From NCBI RefSeq assembly GCF_042477335.2, contig NC_091262.1:13536001-13600000 (forward strand): a stretch of DNA of 64,000 nt. The letters run 5' to 3'. Positions 32,169 to 45,440 of the stretch are shown here, one piece after another (the first letter of the stretch is position 1; each line of letters begins with the position of its first letter). The DNA comes from Ovis canadensis. Taxonomy: Eukaryota; Chordata; Mammalia; Artiodactyla; Bovidae. The notes under the pieces were generated by a model, which saw only the letters and a list, made by a program, of their open reading frames with translations, had not been told where the DNA came from and searched no databases. The position numbers were made by a program, and so were the translations under genes.

Positions 32169-33732
32169 GTCTAGCAGGTAAGAATCCCGGTTTTCACCCA
32201 GATAGTCTGGGTTCGACTTCTGGCCCACCTTCATGACCACTTCATGACCCAGATAACCATGATGGTGTGATCACTCACCTAGAGCCAGACATCATTAGGA
32301 AGCATCATTATGAACAAAGCTAGGGGAAGTGATGGAATTCCAGTTGAGCTATTTCAAATCCTAAAAGATGATGCTGTGAAAGTGTTGCACTAAATATGCC
32401 AGCCAATTTGGAATACTCAGCAGTGGCCACAGGACTGGAAAAGGTCAGTTTTCATTCCAATCCCCAAAAAAGGGAATGGCAAAGAATGTTCAAACTATCA
32501 CATGATTGCACTCATCTCACACACTACCAAACGAATGCTCAAAATTCTCTAAGTCAGGCTTCAACAGTACATGAACTGTGAACTTCCAGATGTTCAAGCT
32601 GGATTTAGAAAAGGCAGAGGTACCAGAGATCAAATTGTCAACATCTGTTGGATCATCAGAAAAGCAAGAGAGTTTCAGAAAAACATCTGCTTCTCCTTTA
32701 TTGACTATGCCAAAGCCTTTGACTGCATAGATCACAACAAACTGTGGGAAATTCTTCAAGAGATGGGAATACAAGACCACCTGGCCTGCCCCCTGAAAAA
32801 TCTGTATGCAGGTCAAGAAGCAACAGTTAGAACTGAACATGGAACAACAGACTGTTTCCAAATCAGTGAAGGAGTATGTCAAGGCTGTATATTGTGATCC
32901 TGCTTATTTAACTTATATACAGTGTACATCATGTGAAATGCAGGCTGGATGAAGCACAAGCTGGAATCAAAAATGCAGGGAGAAATATCAATAAACTCAG
33001 ATATGCAGATGACACCACCTTAGTAGCAGAAAGTGAAGAAGTAAAAAGGCTCTCCAACATTCAGAAAACTAAGATCATGGTGTCCAGTCCCAACACTTCA
33101 TGGAAAATAGATGGGGAAACAATGGAAACAGTGGCAGACTTTATTTTGGGGGGCTCCAAAATCACCACAGAAGGAGACTGCAGCCATTAAATTAAAAGAT
33201 GATTTCTCCTTGGAAGAAAAGCTCTGACGAACCTAAACAGAATATTAAAAGTAGAGACATTACTTTGCAACAAAGATTTGTCTAGTCAAAGCTATGATTT
33301 TTCCAGTAGTCATGTATGGATGTGAGAGGTGGACTATAAAGAAAGCTGAGCACTGAAGAACTGATGCTTTTGAACCATGGTGTTGGAAAAGACTCTTGAG
33401 AGTCCCTTGGACTGCAAAGAGATCAAGCCAGTCAATTCTAAAGAAAATCAGTCCTGGATATTCACTGGAAGGAGTGACGCTGAAGCTGAAACTCCAATAC
33501 TTTGGCCACCTGATGTGAAGAACTGACTCATTTGAAAAGACCCTGATGCTGGGAAAGATTGAAGGCAGAAGTAGAAGGTGATTACAGAAGATGGTTGGAT
33601 GGCAGCACTGACTCGATGGACATGAGTTTGAGTAAGGTCCGTGAGTTTGTGCTGGACAGGGAAGCTTAGCGTGCTGTATTCCATGGGGTCATAAAGAGTT
33701 GGCCACTACTGAGAAACTGAACTGAACTGATG
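32169..33732 (+). mobile_element. BovB with tRNA-Glu-like head
   Basis: The first ~55 bases (32169-32222, GTCTAGCAGGTAAGAATCCC through GGGTTCGACTTCTGG) resemble a tRNA-Glu gene body, including a B-box-like GGTTCGACT. BovB sequence follows: QAGFRKGRGTRDQIVNICW and FIDYAKAFDCIDHNKLWEIL of the RTE reverse transcriptase (32571-32897), the RYADDTTL box (32998-33021), the C-terminal region and the ACTGAACTGA tail. Stops and frame shifts make it non-functional. Flanking 8-bp duplications suggest one insertion. Confidence 0.87.
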
Positions 33733-33994
33733 AATGCATGTATGTCAATTGTAATCTCTTAATTTATCCTCTCCTTTCCCCCATAAGTCCACATGTCCAT
33801 TCTCTATATCTGCGTCTCTATTTCTGCCCTGCAAATAGGTTTATCTGTAAAATTTTTCTAGATTCTACATAATGCATAATATATGATATTTGTTTATCTC
33901 TTCCTGATTTCCTTTATTGTGTATGACAGATCCTAGGTCCATCCTTTTCACTAAAAATGATCCAATTTTGCTCCTTTTAAGGGCTGAGTAACAC

Positions 33995-34080
33995 TCCTTT
34001 GTGTATGTGTATGTATATGTATGTGTGTATATAAATATATATATATATGTGTGTATGTGTATATATACATATATACATAT

Positions 34081-34151
<71 letters not shown>

Positions 34152-34152
34152 A
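33995..34152. repeat. (TA)n / (TG)n microsatellite
   Basis: Mixed TATG, TGTA and CATA repeats lead into a pure TA tract of about 55 bases (34094-34149). Confidence 0.95.
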
Positions 34153-34320
34153 TTTATTTTTTATCTATTTATCTTTCGGTAGACATTTAATTTGTTTCCA
34201 TGTGCTGGCTATTGTAAATAGTGCTGCAGTGAACATTTGAATGTCTTTTTGAATTATGGTTTTCTCAGGGTTTATGCCAAGTAGTGGGATTTCTGTGTCA
34301 TCTACTGTTTTCCTACTTTA

Positions 34321-35649
34321 GTTGCTGTATCAATTTACATTGCTACAAAAAGTGAATGAACCCTAGGATCTAGCAGCCAAAAATTGCAGCAAAAGCCTAG
34401 CTCCTACCCAACCTGAGATGGAAAAGTAAAGACCATGTGCTCCAAAGCAAGGACATTCTGCCTTGTTTGGTATCCATATTGTTCAGCTTAAAGGAAGCCC
34501 TGCAAGCTCCTCAAGTGCAAATATTCTCCACTGCTGTAGCTATTGATTTTTATGTATAAGAGGACTGCTCACAGAATCTGAACATCTAATGCTGCCCCAG
34601 AAGGAAAAGAAAACAGCCACATTATTAGTGTACCAGAGAATAGCTGAAGTCCAGGTGTGGATAGGTCCTATTAAAAGGGCTTTGCCTTGTGTGTCAACAG
34701 GCATGAATTCTGATGCAACGCTCACCTTCCTCTACATAATCTGGTTCCAAAGGAAGTGATGTTTAAGCCAGTTACTCTCTTTTTATATCACGCCTAGAAT
34801 TGTATCCCAATCAGAATGGTCCTCCTAATATAGCCAAATCAGATGAATCTGGCTGGCAGGCTTGAGCTCTTAATGATCTTACTGTAGGTCTATTGGGATG
34901 ATCTCTGGCTGTAAAGGCGCCTACAAATTAGTCTATCAGTGTGCCCAGATCTACCTGCATTGTAACTAGAGTCCTACAAATTTCAGACATAGACATACTA
35001 TGGTGCTTTGCAAGGGGTATCTGAATGATTTGATGGAGATCTGCCTAACCAGTCAGAGACCCCATATTGTGATTCCATTCTGAGCCAGGCCCTATCACAT
35101 ATACTAAGATTTACCACCAGTCAGTTTCTCCTCTCCTTCCCTGCTCTTACCTCTCCCACCACAGAACAGATCAATTGCACAGATTAAATCACTTCAGGCT
35201 GATGGTGCCCAGTGCTAACCTCAATATGTGCCTCAATGACATTGTTTATTTTAAATTAAAGTTACTGAAGAAACAGCCAATGGAAGACGGACACTCTGAT
35301 TCTCCCTTTTGTCATTCTGAATTCAGGAAATAAATCTCTGATTTGAAAGGTGCTCTCCCTGAATCTTGAGGTAAGTGGACAGACAACCTTATATCCAGAG
35401 GTGAGGAATTCAGGTCATGAGGCCTATACACACAAAAATTATTACTTCTTTAATTTGCTGCTCCAATCCAAAACTTTGTCCAGATTTTTTGTTTCTTTGT
35501 CTAAAGTACAAAGGCTGCCTGCTTTGGGCACTTCTTAGAGTTTCATTTTTGTGAGACCTCCATGTGCATTAATTTATATGTGCTTCTTTTTTCTCCTTTT
35601 AATGTTTTGCATCAATTTGATTACTCAGACCTAAGAACTCAAGGTGAGG
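34321..35649. other. Unassigned sequence
   Basis: No gene or repeat family was identified. The part just before the L1 (about 35450-35640) has CT-rich, promoter-like composition that could be an old LTR, but nothing confirms it. Confidence 0.35.
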
Positions 35650-38139
35650 TGGGGTCCTAAGATGGTGGAGGAATAGGAAGGGGTTCTCCCCCACAAATGC
35701 ATCAAAAGAACATTTAGAAGCTGAGTAAATTCCACAAAACAACTTCTGAATGCTCGCAGAGGACATCAGGCACACAGAAAAGCAGTCTATTGTCTTTGAA
35801 AGGAGGTAGGAAAAATATAAAAGATAAAAAGAGAGACAAAAGAGATAGGGATGGAACTCCATCCCAGGAAGGGAGTCTTAAAAAGAGGGTTTTCTAAACA
35901 CCAGGAAATACTTTCATGGCTGAGTCTGTGGCAAGTCTTGGAACCACAGAGGGCAACATAACTGGTAGGAAAAATAAATAAATAATTAAAACCCACAGAC
36001 TATGTGCCCAACAGTAGCTCCCCCAGCGTAGATGCCTGCATCCGCCACTAGCAAGCGAGGGCTGGGCAGGGAGGCGTGAGCTGCATTGCTTAGAGTAAGG
36101 ACCAGGCCTGAATGCTCTGAGGGAACTAACTTGGGATAGCAAACCAGACTCTGGGATAGCTACCATGCAAAAAGCCCTAACTAAGATACCGCCAGGCCCG
36201 CTCCCAGAAAAATGGACTGAGCAGAGTTAGCTGGTTGCAGGCCAACCCATCCCCCTCCAGAGACAGGCAGGCGAGGGCAACCAGACTCAGAAGGAGGCAA
36301 TCGCAGCCCAAGAGAGTCATTATACCAAACTGCAAACAGGCTTCATTACTAACCAAGACTTCTTGGGATTCTGGATGGTCAACATCCGCCTGAGAAGGTG
36401 TGCCGGTTGTACACCCAGAAAGCCAAGCAGCAGGGACAGGGGAGGCGATAAGTCGCAGCGGCCACACTCGCCAAACACCTGAGCTACTTGGACCTGGGTA
36501 GGGCACAAAATGCAGGCCCAACCGAGTCTGCACCTCTGAGGACTACCCAAGAGCCTGATCCTGAGTGGCTTAGACCTGAGAAGTGCATAAAACCCAGGGC
36601 CAGCCTCAGACAGTTCCTGGCAGTGCAACCTAGAGCCTAATCAGTGTAGACAGGGGAAACACACATGCCATGAGTGGGGGCAAACCCAGTGTAGCTGAGA
36701 CACTGCAAGCACTCCCCACAGACGGCAGTGTTATTTGTTTACAGTGTTCCTCCCTCCCCAAAGCACGATGGAACAAGTGAGCCTAGAAAAGTGTCCACCA
36801 CCGCCTCCTTGAGGCAGGGTGGAAATTAGACACTGAAGAGACCAGCAAACAGAAGAAGCTAAAACACAGGGAACCTCCTTAGAAGTGACAGATGCAATAG
36901 ATTAAAACCCTGCAGTTAGTACTGACTACATAGGAAGGGGCCTATAGATCTTGAGAAACATAATCCAGATGAAGAAACTATTCAAAAATGAACTGACCCT
37001 GCACTGCCCACAGCAACACTGGAGAAAGTCTTAGAAATATTTTTACTATTTTTACAATCACTCTTTAACTTTTAATTTTTTTTTAATTTTTAAGTCCTCT
37101 ATTACTCCTTTAATTTTCATTTTTATAACCTACTATTACTTTGCAAAAGAAAAAGACATACTATTTTTAAAGCAAACTTCATATATATACATATATTATA
37201 ATCTTTGTGACTTTTTTTCTTTAATATTGCATTTTTGAAAATCCAACCTCTACTCTAGACTTTTAATCTTTGCCTTTTGGTATTTGTTATCAATTTTGTA
37301 CCTTTAAGAACCCAATCCTCAGTACCCATTTTTACTTAGGAGCGAGATTACTGGCTTGACTGCTCTCTCCCCCTATGGACTCTCCTTTTTCTCCACCAGG
37401 TTGCCTTTATCCTCCCTCCCTCTTCTCTTCTCTACCCAACTCTGTGAATCTCTGTGTGTGTTGCAGAAAGTGGATAACATTTAGGGAACTCTTTACTGGT
37501 TGGATCAGTCTCTCTCCTTTTGATTCCACCATTTATCCTCCTGGCCACCTCTGTCTCCTTCCTCCATCTTCTCTGCTCTGTAGAACTTTGAACATCTCTT
37601 AGTGGTCCAGACTGTGGAGCACACATAAAGAAGTGATTACTGGATGGCTTGCTCTCTCCTTTTTTGATTCCACCGTATCTTATCATGATCACTTCTTTCT
37701 TCCTCCTCCCTCTTCTCTTCTCTATGTAACACTGGGAAACTCTCTGGTTGTCCCTCACTGTGGAGAAACTTTTCATCTTTAACTTGGATGTTTTATCAAC
37801 GGTGCTTTATAGATGGAGAAGTCTTGAGGCTACTGTAAAAATAAGACTGAAAACCAGAAGCAGGAAGCTTAAGTCCAAATCCTGAGAACACCAGAGAAGT
37901 CCCGGCTCCAGGGAACATTAATGAACAAGAGCTCATCAAATGTCTCCATACCTACACAGAAACCAAGCACAACCCAAGGGCCAACAAGTTCCAGAGCAAG
38001 ACTACCATGAAAATTCTCCAGCAATACAGGGAGATAGACCTGAGCTTCAATATACAGGCTGACCAAAATCACTCCAAACCCACTGACATCTCATAACTCA
38101 TTACTGGACACTTAATTGCTCTCCAGAGAGAAGAAATGC

Positions 38140-39207
38140 AGCTCCCCCCACCATAACACAGACACAAGCTTCTCTAACCAGAAAACCTTGACAAGCCACC
38201 CGTCCAACCCCACCCACATCAGGGAAACTCCACAATAAATAGAACTCCACAAACAGCCAGAATACAGAAAGGCCACCCCAAACACATCAATATAAACAGA
38301 GGAATACCCAGCAGGTAAAGGAACAGGATAAATGCCCACCAAACCAAACAAAAGAGAAAGAGATAGGGAATCTACCTGATAAAGAATTCCAAATAATACT
38401 GAAAATGATCCAAAATCTTGAAAGCAAAATGAAATCACAGACAAATAGCCTGGAGACAAGGATTGAGAAAATGCATGAAATGTTTAACAAGGACCTAGAA
38501 GAAACAAAAAAGAGTCAATATATAATGAATAATTCAATAAATGAGATCGGAAACACTCTGGAAGGAACAAGTAGTAGAATAATGGAGGCAGAAGATAGGA
38601 TTCGTGAGATAAAGATAGAATGGTAGAAATAAATGAATCAGAGAGGAAATAAGAAAAATGAATTAAAAGAAATGAGGACAATCTCAGAGACCTTTGGGAC
38701 AATGTTAAATGCCCCAGTATTTTAATCACAAAGGTCACAGAAGAAGACAAAAAGAAAGACCATGAGAAAATACTTGAGGGAATAATAGTTGAAAATTTCT
38801 CTAAAATGGGGAAGGAAATAATCACCTAGGTCCACGAAACCCAGAGAGTCCCAAACAGGATAGACCCAAGGCAAAACACCCCAAGACACATATTAATCAA
38901 ATTAGCAAAGATCATACACAAAGAACAAATATTAAAAGCAGCAAGGGAAAAACAACAAATAACACACAAGGGGTTTCCCATAGGATAACAGCTGATCTTT
39001 CAATAGAAACTCTTCAGGCCAGGAGAGAATGGCAGAACATACTTAAAGTGATGAAAGAGAATAACCTACAGTCCAGATTACTGGACACCACAAGGATCTC
39101 ATTCAAATATGAAGGAGAAATAAAAAGCTTTACAGACAAGCAAAAGCTGAGAGAATTCAGCACTGCCAAACCAGCTGTCCAACTAGTGCTAAAGGATCTT
39201 CTCTAGA
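38140..39207 (+). pseudogene. L1 ORF1 (chaperone) pseudogene
   Basis: The best preserved stretch reads in frame from about 38339 to 38626. It contains a charged, heptad-like segment (IQNLESKMKSQTNSLETRIE) consistent with the ORF1 coiled coil, then stops at TAG 38624-38626. RNA-recognition and C-terminal domain sequence continues in other frames: DLWDNVK, AAREKQQIT, and an end near 39207. No intact ORF1 protein can be made. Confidence 0.8.
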
Positions 39208-39257
39208 TAGGAAACACAAAAGGGGTGTATAAACTCAAACCCCAAACAATAAAGTAA

Positions 39258-41545
39258 ATGGCAATGGGATCATACTTATCATTAGTTACCTTAAATGTAA
39301 ATGGGTTGAATGCCCCAACTAAAAGACAAAGACTAGATGAATGGATATAAAAACAAGACCCCTATATATGTTGTCTGCAAGAGACCCACGTCAAAACAAG
39401 GGACACATAGAGACTGAAAGTGAAGGGCTGGAAAAAGATATTCCACACAAATAGAGACCAAAAGTAAGCAATACTCATATCAGATAAAATAGACTTTAAA
39501 ACAAAGTCCGTGAAAAGAGACAAAGAAGAACACTACATAATAATTAAAGGATCAATCCAAGAAGAAGATATAACAATATATATGCAACCAACATAGAAGC
39601 ACTGCAATATGTAAGACAAATGATAACAAGTATGAAAGGGGATATTAACAATAACACAATAATAGTGGGAGACTTTAATACTCCACTCACACCTATGGAT
39701 AGATCAACTAAACAGAAAAATAACAAGGAAACACAAACTTTAGATGATGCAATAGACCAGTTAGACCTAATTGATATCTATAGGACATTTCACCCCCCAA
39801 AAAAATGAATTTCAACTTTTTCTCAAGTGCACATGGAACCTTCTCAAGGATAGATCACATCCTGGGCCATAAGTCTAGCCTGGGTAAATTCAAAACAATT
39901 GAAATCACCCCAAGTACCTTTTCTGACCACAATGCAGTAAAATTAAACCTCAATCACCGGGGAAAAACTATTAAAAATTCCAACATATGGAGGCTGAACA
40001 ACATGCTGCTGAATAACCAGTAAATCAAAGAAGAAATCAAAATATGTGTAGAAACAAATGAAAATGAAAACACAACCACCTGTAAAAGCAATGCTAAGGA
40101 GAAGATTTATAGCAATACAGGCATACTTCAAGAAACAAGAAAAATGTCAAATAAATAACCTAACTCTACACCTAAAGCAACTAGAAAAGGAAGAAATGAA
40201 GAACCCCAGGGTTAATAGAAGGAAAGAAATCTTAAAAATTAGGGCAGAAATAAATGCAAAAGAAAAAAAAGAGACCATAGCCAAAATCAACGAAGCTAAA
40301 AGCTGGTGCTTTGAGAGGACAAATAAAATTGACAAACCATTAGCCAGACTTATCAAGAAACAAAAGGAGAAAAATCAAACCAATACAATTAGAAATGAAA
40401 ACGGAGAGATCACAACAGACAACACAGAAATACAAAGGATCATAAGAGACTACTATCAGCAACTATATGCCAATAAAATGGACAACTTGGAAGAAATGGG
40501 CAAATTCTTAGAAAAGTATGACTTTCCAAAACTGAACCAGGAAGAAATAGAAAATCTTAACAGACCCATCATAAGCACAGAAATTGGAACTGTAATCAGA
40601 AATCTTCCAGCAAACAAAAGCCCAGGTCCAGATGACTTCACAGCTGAATTCTACCAAAAATTTCGAGAAGAGCTAACACCTATCCTACTCAAACTCTTCC
40701 AGAAAATTGCAGAGGAAGGTAAACTTCCAAACTTATTCTATGAGACCACCATCACCCTAATACCAAAACCTGACAAAGATGCCACAAAAAAATAAACTAC
40801 CGGCCAATATCACTGATGAACATAGATGCAAAAATCCTCAACAAAATTCTAGCAATCAGAATCCAAAAATACATTAAAAAGATCATACATCATGACCAAG
40901 TGGGCTTTATCCCAGGGATGCAAGGATTCTTCAGTATCCGCAAATCAATCAATGTAATTCACCACATTAACAAATTGAAAACTAAAAGCCATATGTTTAT
41001 CTCAGTAGATGCAGAGAAAGCCTTTGACAAAATTCAACATCCATTTATGATAAAAACTCTCCAGAAAGCAGGAATAGAAGGAACATACCTCAACATAATA
41101 AAAGCTATAAATGACAAACCCACAACAAACATTATCATCAATGGTGAAAAATTGAAAGCATTTCCTCTAAAGTCAAGAACAAGACAAGGCTACCCACTTT
41201 CACCACTACTATTCAACACAGTTTTGGAAGTTTTGGCCACAGCAATCAGAGCAGAAAAAGAAATAAAAGGAATCCACCTTGGAAAAGAAGAAGTAAAACT
41301 CTCACTGTTTGCGGGTGACATGATCCTCTACATAGAAAACCCTAAAGATGCCACCAGAAAATTACTAGAGCTAATCAATGAATATAGTAGATTTGCAGGA
41401 TATAAAATCAACACACAGAAATCCCTTGCATTCCTATACACTAATAATGAGAAAATAGAAAGAGAAAGTAAGGAAATAATTCCACTAACCATTGCAATGA
41501 AAATAATAAAATACTTAGGAATATATCTACCTAAAGAAACAAAAG

Positions 41546-41576
<31 letters not shown>

Positions 41577-43046
41577 AAACTATAAAACACTGGTGAAAGA
41601 AATCAAAGAGGACACTAATAGATGGAGAAATATACCATGTTCAAAGATGGGAAGAATCAATATAGTGAAAATGAGTATACTACCCAAAGCAATCTACAGA
41701 TTCAATGCAATCCCTATCAAACTACCAACGATATTTTTCACAGAGCTAGAACAAATAATTTCACAATTTGTGTGGAAATACAAAAAACCTCAAATAGCCA
41801 AAGCAATCTTGAGAAAGAAGAATGGAACTGGGGACATCAACCTGCCTGACTTCAGGCTCTACTACAAAGCCACATTCATCAAGACAGTATGGTAACAGCA
41901 CAAAGACAGGAATATAGATCAATGGAACAAAATAGAAAGCCCAGAGATAAATCCACGCACCTATGGACACCTTATCTTGACAAAGGGGGCAAGAATATAC
42001 AATGGATTAGACACTCTCTTTAACAACTGGTGCTGTGAAAACTGGGCAACCATTTGTAAAACAAAGAAACTAGAACACTTTTTAACACCATACACAAAAA
42101 TAAACTCAAAATGAATTAAAGATCTAAACAGAAGACCATAAACTGTAAAACTCCTAGGGGAGAACATAGGCAAAACACTCTCCGACATAAATCACAGCAG
42201 GATCTTCTATGACCCACCTCCAATAATTGGAAATAAAATCAAAAATAAACAAATTGGACCTAATTAAAATTAAATATCTTCTGTACAACAAAGGAAACTC
42301 TAAGCAAGGTGAAAAGACAGCCTTGAGAATTGGAGAAAATAATAGCCAATGAAGCAAATGACAAACAACTAATCTCAAAAATATATAAGCAATTCCTGCA
42401 GCTCAAATCCAGAAAAATAAACTACTCAATCAAAAAATGGGCCAAAGTACTAAACAGACATTTCTCCAAAGAAGACATACGGATGGCTAACAAACACATG
42501 AAAAGATGCTCAACATCACTCATTATTAGAGAAATGTAATTCAGAACCACAATGAGGTACCATCTCATGCTAGTCAGAATGGCTGTGATCCAAAAGTCTG
42601 CAAGCAATAAATGCTGGAGAGGGTGTGGAGGAAAGGTAACCCTCTTACACTATTGGTGGGAATGCAAACTAGTACAGCCACTATGGAAAACAGTGTGGAA
42701 ATTCCTTAAAAAACTGGGAATACAACTGCCATATAACCCAGCAATCCCACTGCTGGGCATACACACCAAGGAAACCAGAATTGAAAGAGACACGTGTACC
42801 CCAATGTTCATTGCAGCACTGTTTATAATAGCCAGGACATCGAAGCAACCTAGATGTCCATCAGCAGACAAATGGATAAGAAAGCTGTGGTACATATATA
42901 CAATGGAGTATTACTCAATCATTAAAAAGAATACACTTGAATCAGTTCTAATGAGGTGGATGAAACTGGAGTCTATTATACAGAGTGAAGTAAGCTAGAA
43001 AGAAAAACATCAATACAGTATACTAACGCATATATGTGGAATTTAG
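39258..43046 (+). pseudogene. L1 ORF2 (endonuclease and reverse transcriptase) pseudogene
   Basis: The ATG at 39258 opens an endonuclease domain (SLVTLNVNGLNAP), with stops before 39620. A later block ends with FSDHNAVKLNLNH near 39940-39980. The reverse transcriptase runs 40058-41577 and includes [17 protein letters not shown] and [14 protein letters not shown]. The catalytic box, normally F-A-D-D, reads FAGDM at 41308-41322, so one metal-binding Asp is replaced by Gly. A TATATA microsatellite at 41546-41576 ends the frame. The C-terminal part resumes at 41593 and 42552, and the stop at 42996-42998 cuts off the usual ending. Confidence 0.88.
41546..41576. repeat. (TA)n microsatellite in L1 ORF2
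   Basis: An alternating TATA/CATATA run at a point where related L1 copies have coding sequence. It shifts and terminates the ORF2 frame. Confidence 0.85.
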
Positions 43047-43436
43047 AAAGATGATAACAATAACCCTCTATGTGAGACAGCAAAAGAGACACAGATGTAT
43101 AGAACATTCTTTTAGACTCTATGGGAGAGAGCGAGTGTGGGATGGTTTGGGAGAATGGCATTGAAACGTATAATATCATATTTTGAATGAATCAGCAGTC
43201 CAGGTTACATGAATTATACACAATGCTCCGAGCTGGTGCCCTGGGATGACCCAGAGAATGGTATGGGGAGGGAGGTGGGAGAGGGTTCAGGATGCGGGAC
43301 ATGTGTACATCTGTGACGGATTCATGTTAATGTATGGCAATATCTATACAATATTGTAAAGTAGTTAGCCTCCAATTAAAATAAATAAATTTATATTTTA
43401 AAAAAAGTATTCAAGTGGGATGGGAGATACTTCCCC

Positions 43437-43665
43437 TCCCTTTGCCTGGTGGCTCAGAGGGTAAAGCGTCTGCCTACATTATGGTAGTCCTGGGTTCAAT
43501 CCCTGGGTCAGGAAGATCCCCTGGAGAAGGAAATGACAACCCACTCCAGCATTCTTGCCTGGTAAATCCCATGGACAGAGGAGCCTAGTAGGCTACAGTT
43601 CATGGGGTAACAAAGAGTTGGACATGACTTAGTGACTTCACTTTCACGTTCAACAAGGAAGCTGG
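43437..43665 (+). mobile_element. Bov-tA SINE
   Basis: tRNA-derived head (GGTGGCTCAGAGGGTAAAGC, GGTTCAATCCCTGGGTC) followed by a Bov-A body and a CACTTTCAC tail; plus orientation. Confidence 0.9.
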
Positions 43666-43984
43666 CTGCACCTGCTTCTCATTCTGAGGCTGCTCCTGCT
43701 CAGAGATTCTGAGATATGTGACCAAGACCAGCAGAAGGTAAGATTCCTTAACATATCAGTCTCCTCATCTCAGACCCCAAGGTCTATTGCAAAAGGAAGT
43801 GATAATTGTACCTTTTCCTCTCTCTCACTCAATTTTAATTTCTAAAATTTTCTCTCAATTTACATTAGCAAGATAAAATATTTCTGGAACTAAATTCCTT
43901 GGACTTAGCCAAACTTGGCGAGTCTTCTCTCAAAGTTTGCTATGTGTATACGTCTATTTGTCTGTGTATTATGCTCTTTCTCAT

Positions 43985-44197
43985 GTGCATGCATGCTAAG
44001 TCACTTCAGTCATGTCTGACTCTTTGTAGCCCTAAGGACTGTATCCTACAAGGCTCCTCTGATCGTGAGATTCTCCAGGCAAGAATACTGGAGTGAGTTG
44101 CCATGTACTCCTCCAGGGGATCTTCCCAACCCAAGGATTAAACCCAAGTCTCTCATATTGCAGCTGGATTCTTTACCATCTGATTCACCAGGGAAGC
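43985..44197 (-). mobile_element. Bov-tA SINE
   Basis: Minus-strand copy: Bov-A body first (TCCAGGCAAGAATACTGGAG), tRNA-like head last, ending TCACCAGGGAAGCTT. Confidence 0.88.
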
Positions 44198-45440
44198 TTG
44201 TCATAAGGAGGAAGAAACATAGGGCAGGAAGCAGGCAGAGTCACTATCAGCCTGCTTTCTGAGACAACTTCTCAGGCTGGTGAGTTAAGCATCGTCACCA
44301 GACCAGTGTTTGTTTAGTCAAACTCAGTTCTAAATCCTTTATGTAAAATGGAATGAGTTTTCTTTCTTTCTTTTTTTTTTTTTTTCATCTTTCTCTATGT
44401 CTTGTGAACTTGGTTTTGTGTCCAGTGAGAATATTCTCTGTGGTATCTTCCATCTTCAAAGTGCATTTACTTGAATGCAACTGGTGGCCAGTTAAATAGA
44501 GTTGGATCCTGAGATACACCATCATAAGCAACACTTTATTTGCCTGGCTGTGCCGGCTTCCAGGGGAGTTTGCCCTAAGGGATCCCAGTCTGCTTCATAT
44601 CACCCTTTGTTGGTTGTTATTGCTGGCAAATCCCATTCTGGTAGCATCTTCCCAGTGCATTAACATTTTTATAGCTTAAGGTGTCCCACATTTTTGTGGA
44701 ACACTAGAGATACCATTTTCACTACACCATTCTTACTGCTTGTAGAAAGGATTCTTTTTACCTTTTCAGACTAAATCTGAAAGTAAACGTTCTTGGTCAT
44801 TTGAGGGTTATAATCTTTTGTGAGATGCCTCTTATGTCTTTGATTAAGCCAAAAAAATGCTAATTGGTTTGAGTCAACATTTTAATTGAAAATAAGACCC
44901 TACTTACCAATAGTCAGATAATAGACACTTTAAATTGTCTGCCTTTAAAAGAAAAAAGAAAATTTGGAGCCCTCATCATAAGCAACAGTCATATTGATGC
45001 CTATAGAGGAATCAGATTGAAAGGAAAACAATTGTAGTTATGAGCATTAAGGAGTCCCTTATTAAAGTCACTTTAAAAATCACTCTTTCTTCTCAACAGT
45101 TCCCCAGGTACTCTTACAAATAACCGGGAAATAAATCAGCTAGAGTAGTATTTAGGGGCTGAAAGAAATAACTCTTTTAGACTTGAAAATTCCTACAAAA
45201 CCAAAAGTACAACTCTAGAAACAATCCAAGGTCCACCTGTCTTTACCATCATAAAACCTTACCTATTTCTCTCAAAATGTTTTAGTTAGTAGAAAAGATC
45301 AGGATATTGGAGAAAAGGTGTCTTGTACTTCAAAAACATCTTAATTACCCTAAGACTTATGATAGCAGACAAATATACTCCAAACTCCCAGGAGAGAACT
45401 GCATTTTTATTTATCTGTTCTTTAAGTTATGAATCTTATC
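44198..45440. other. Unassigned sequence
   Basis: AT-rich with a T-run near 44367-44385. No gene or repeat family recognised. Confidence 0.4.

Larger units (their letters stand above)
31950..34320 (-). mobile_element. Old L1 3' end, interrupted by BovB and a microsatellite
   Basis: Minus-strand L1 3' UTR and ORF2 end: 31950-32168 and 33733-34320, with the segments joined across the BovB by an 8-bp duplication. The right part has the ORF2 C-terminal sequence around 34200-34290 (short interspersed frames) and is split by the (TA)n tract at 33995-34152. Confidence 0.78.
35650..43408 (+). mobile_element. Near full-length L1, inactive
   Basis: It spans a 5' UTR of about 2.4 kb that opens with a GGTGGGGTCCTAAGATGG-like L1 start, ORF1 (about 38140-39207), ORF2 (39258-43046), and a 3' UTR with A-rich tail. 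At about 7.8 kb this is the length expected for a complete ruminant L1. Both reading frames are interrupted. Flanking duplications are weak (AACTCAAG near 35633 and TTCAAG near 43411). Confidence 0.92.

Noticed and set aside
32169-32222. tRNA-Glu gene
   Set aside because: The segment is incomplete, has mismatched stems, and is joined to BovB sequence within one insertion. It is a tRNA-derived retroposon head.
40058-41577. Two long frames (245 and 253 codons) as a functional reverse transcriptase
   Set aside because: They are pieces of one L1 ORF2, separated by a stop, with the catalytic Asp replaced by Gly and a microsatellite ending the frame.
43437-43500. tRNA gene from B-box-like GGTTCAATCCC
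   Set aside because: It is the head of a Bov-tA SINE, followed by the Bov-A body.
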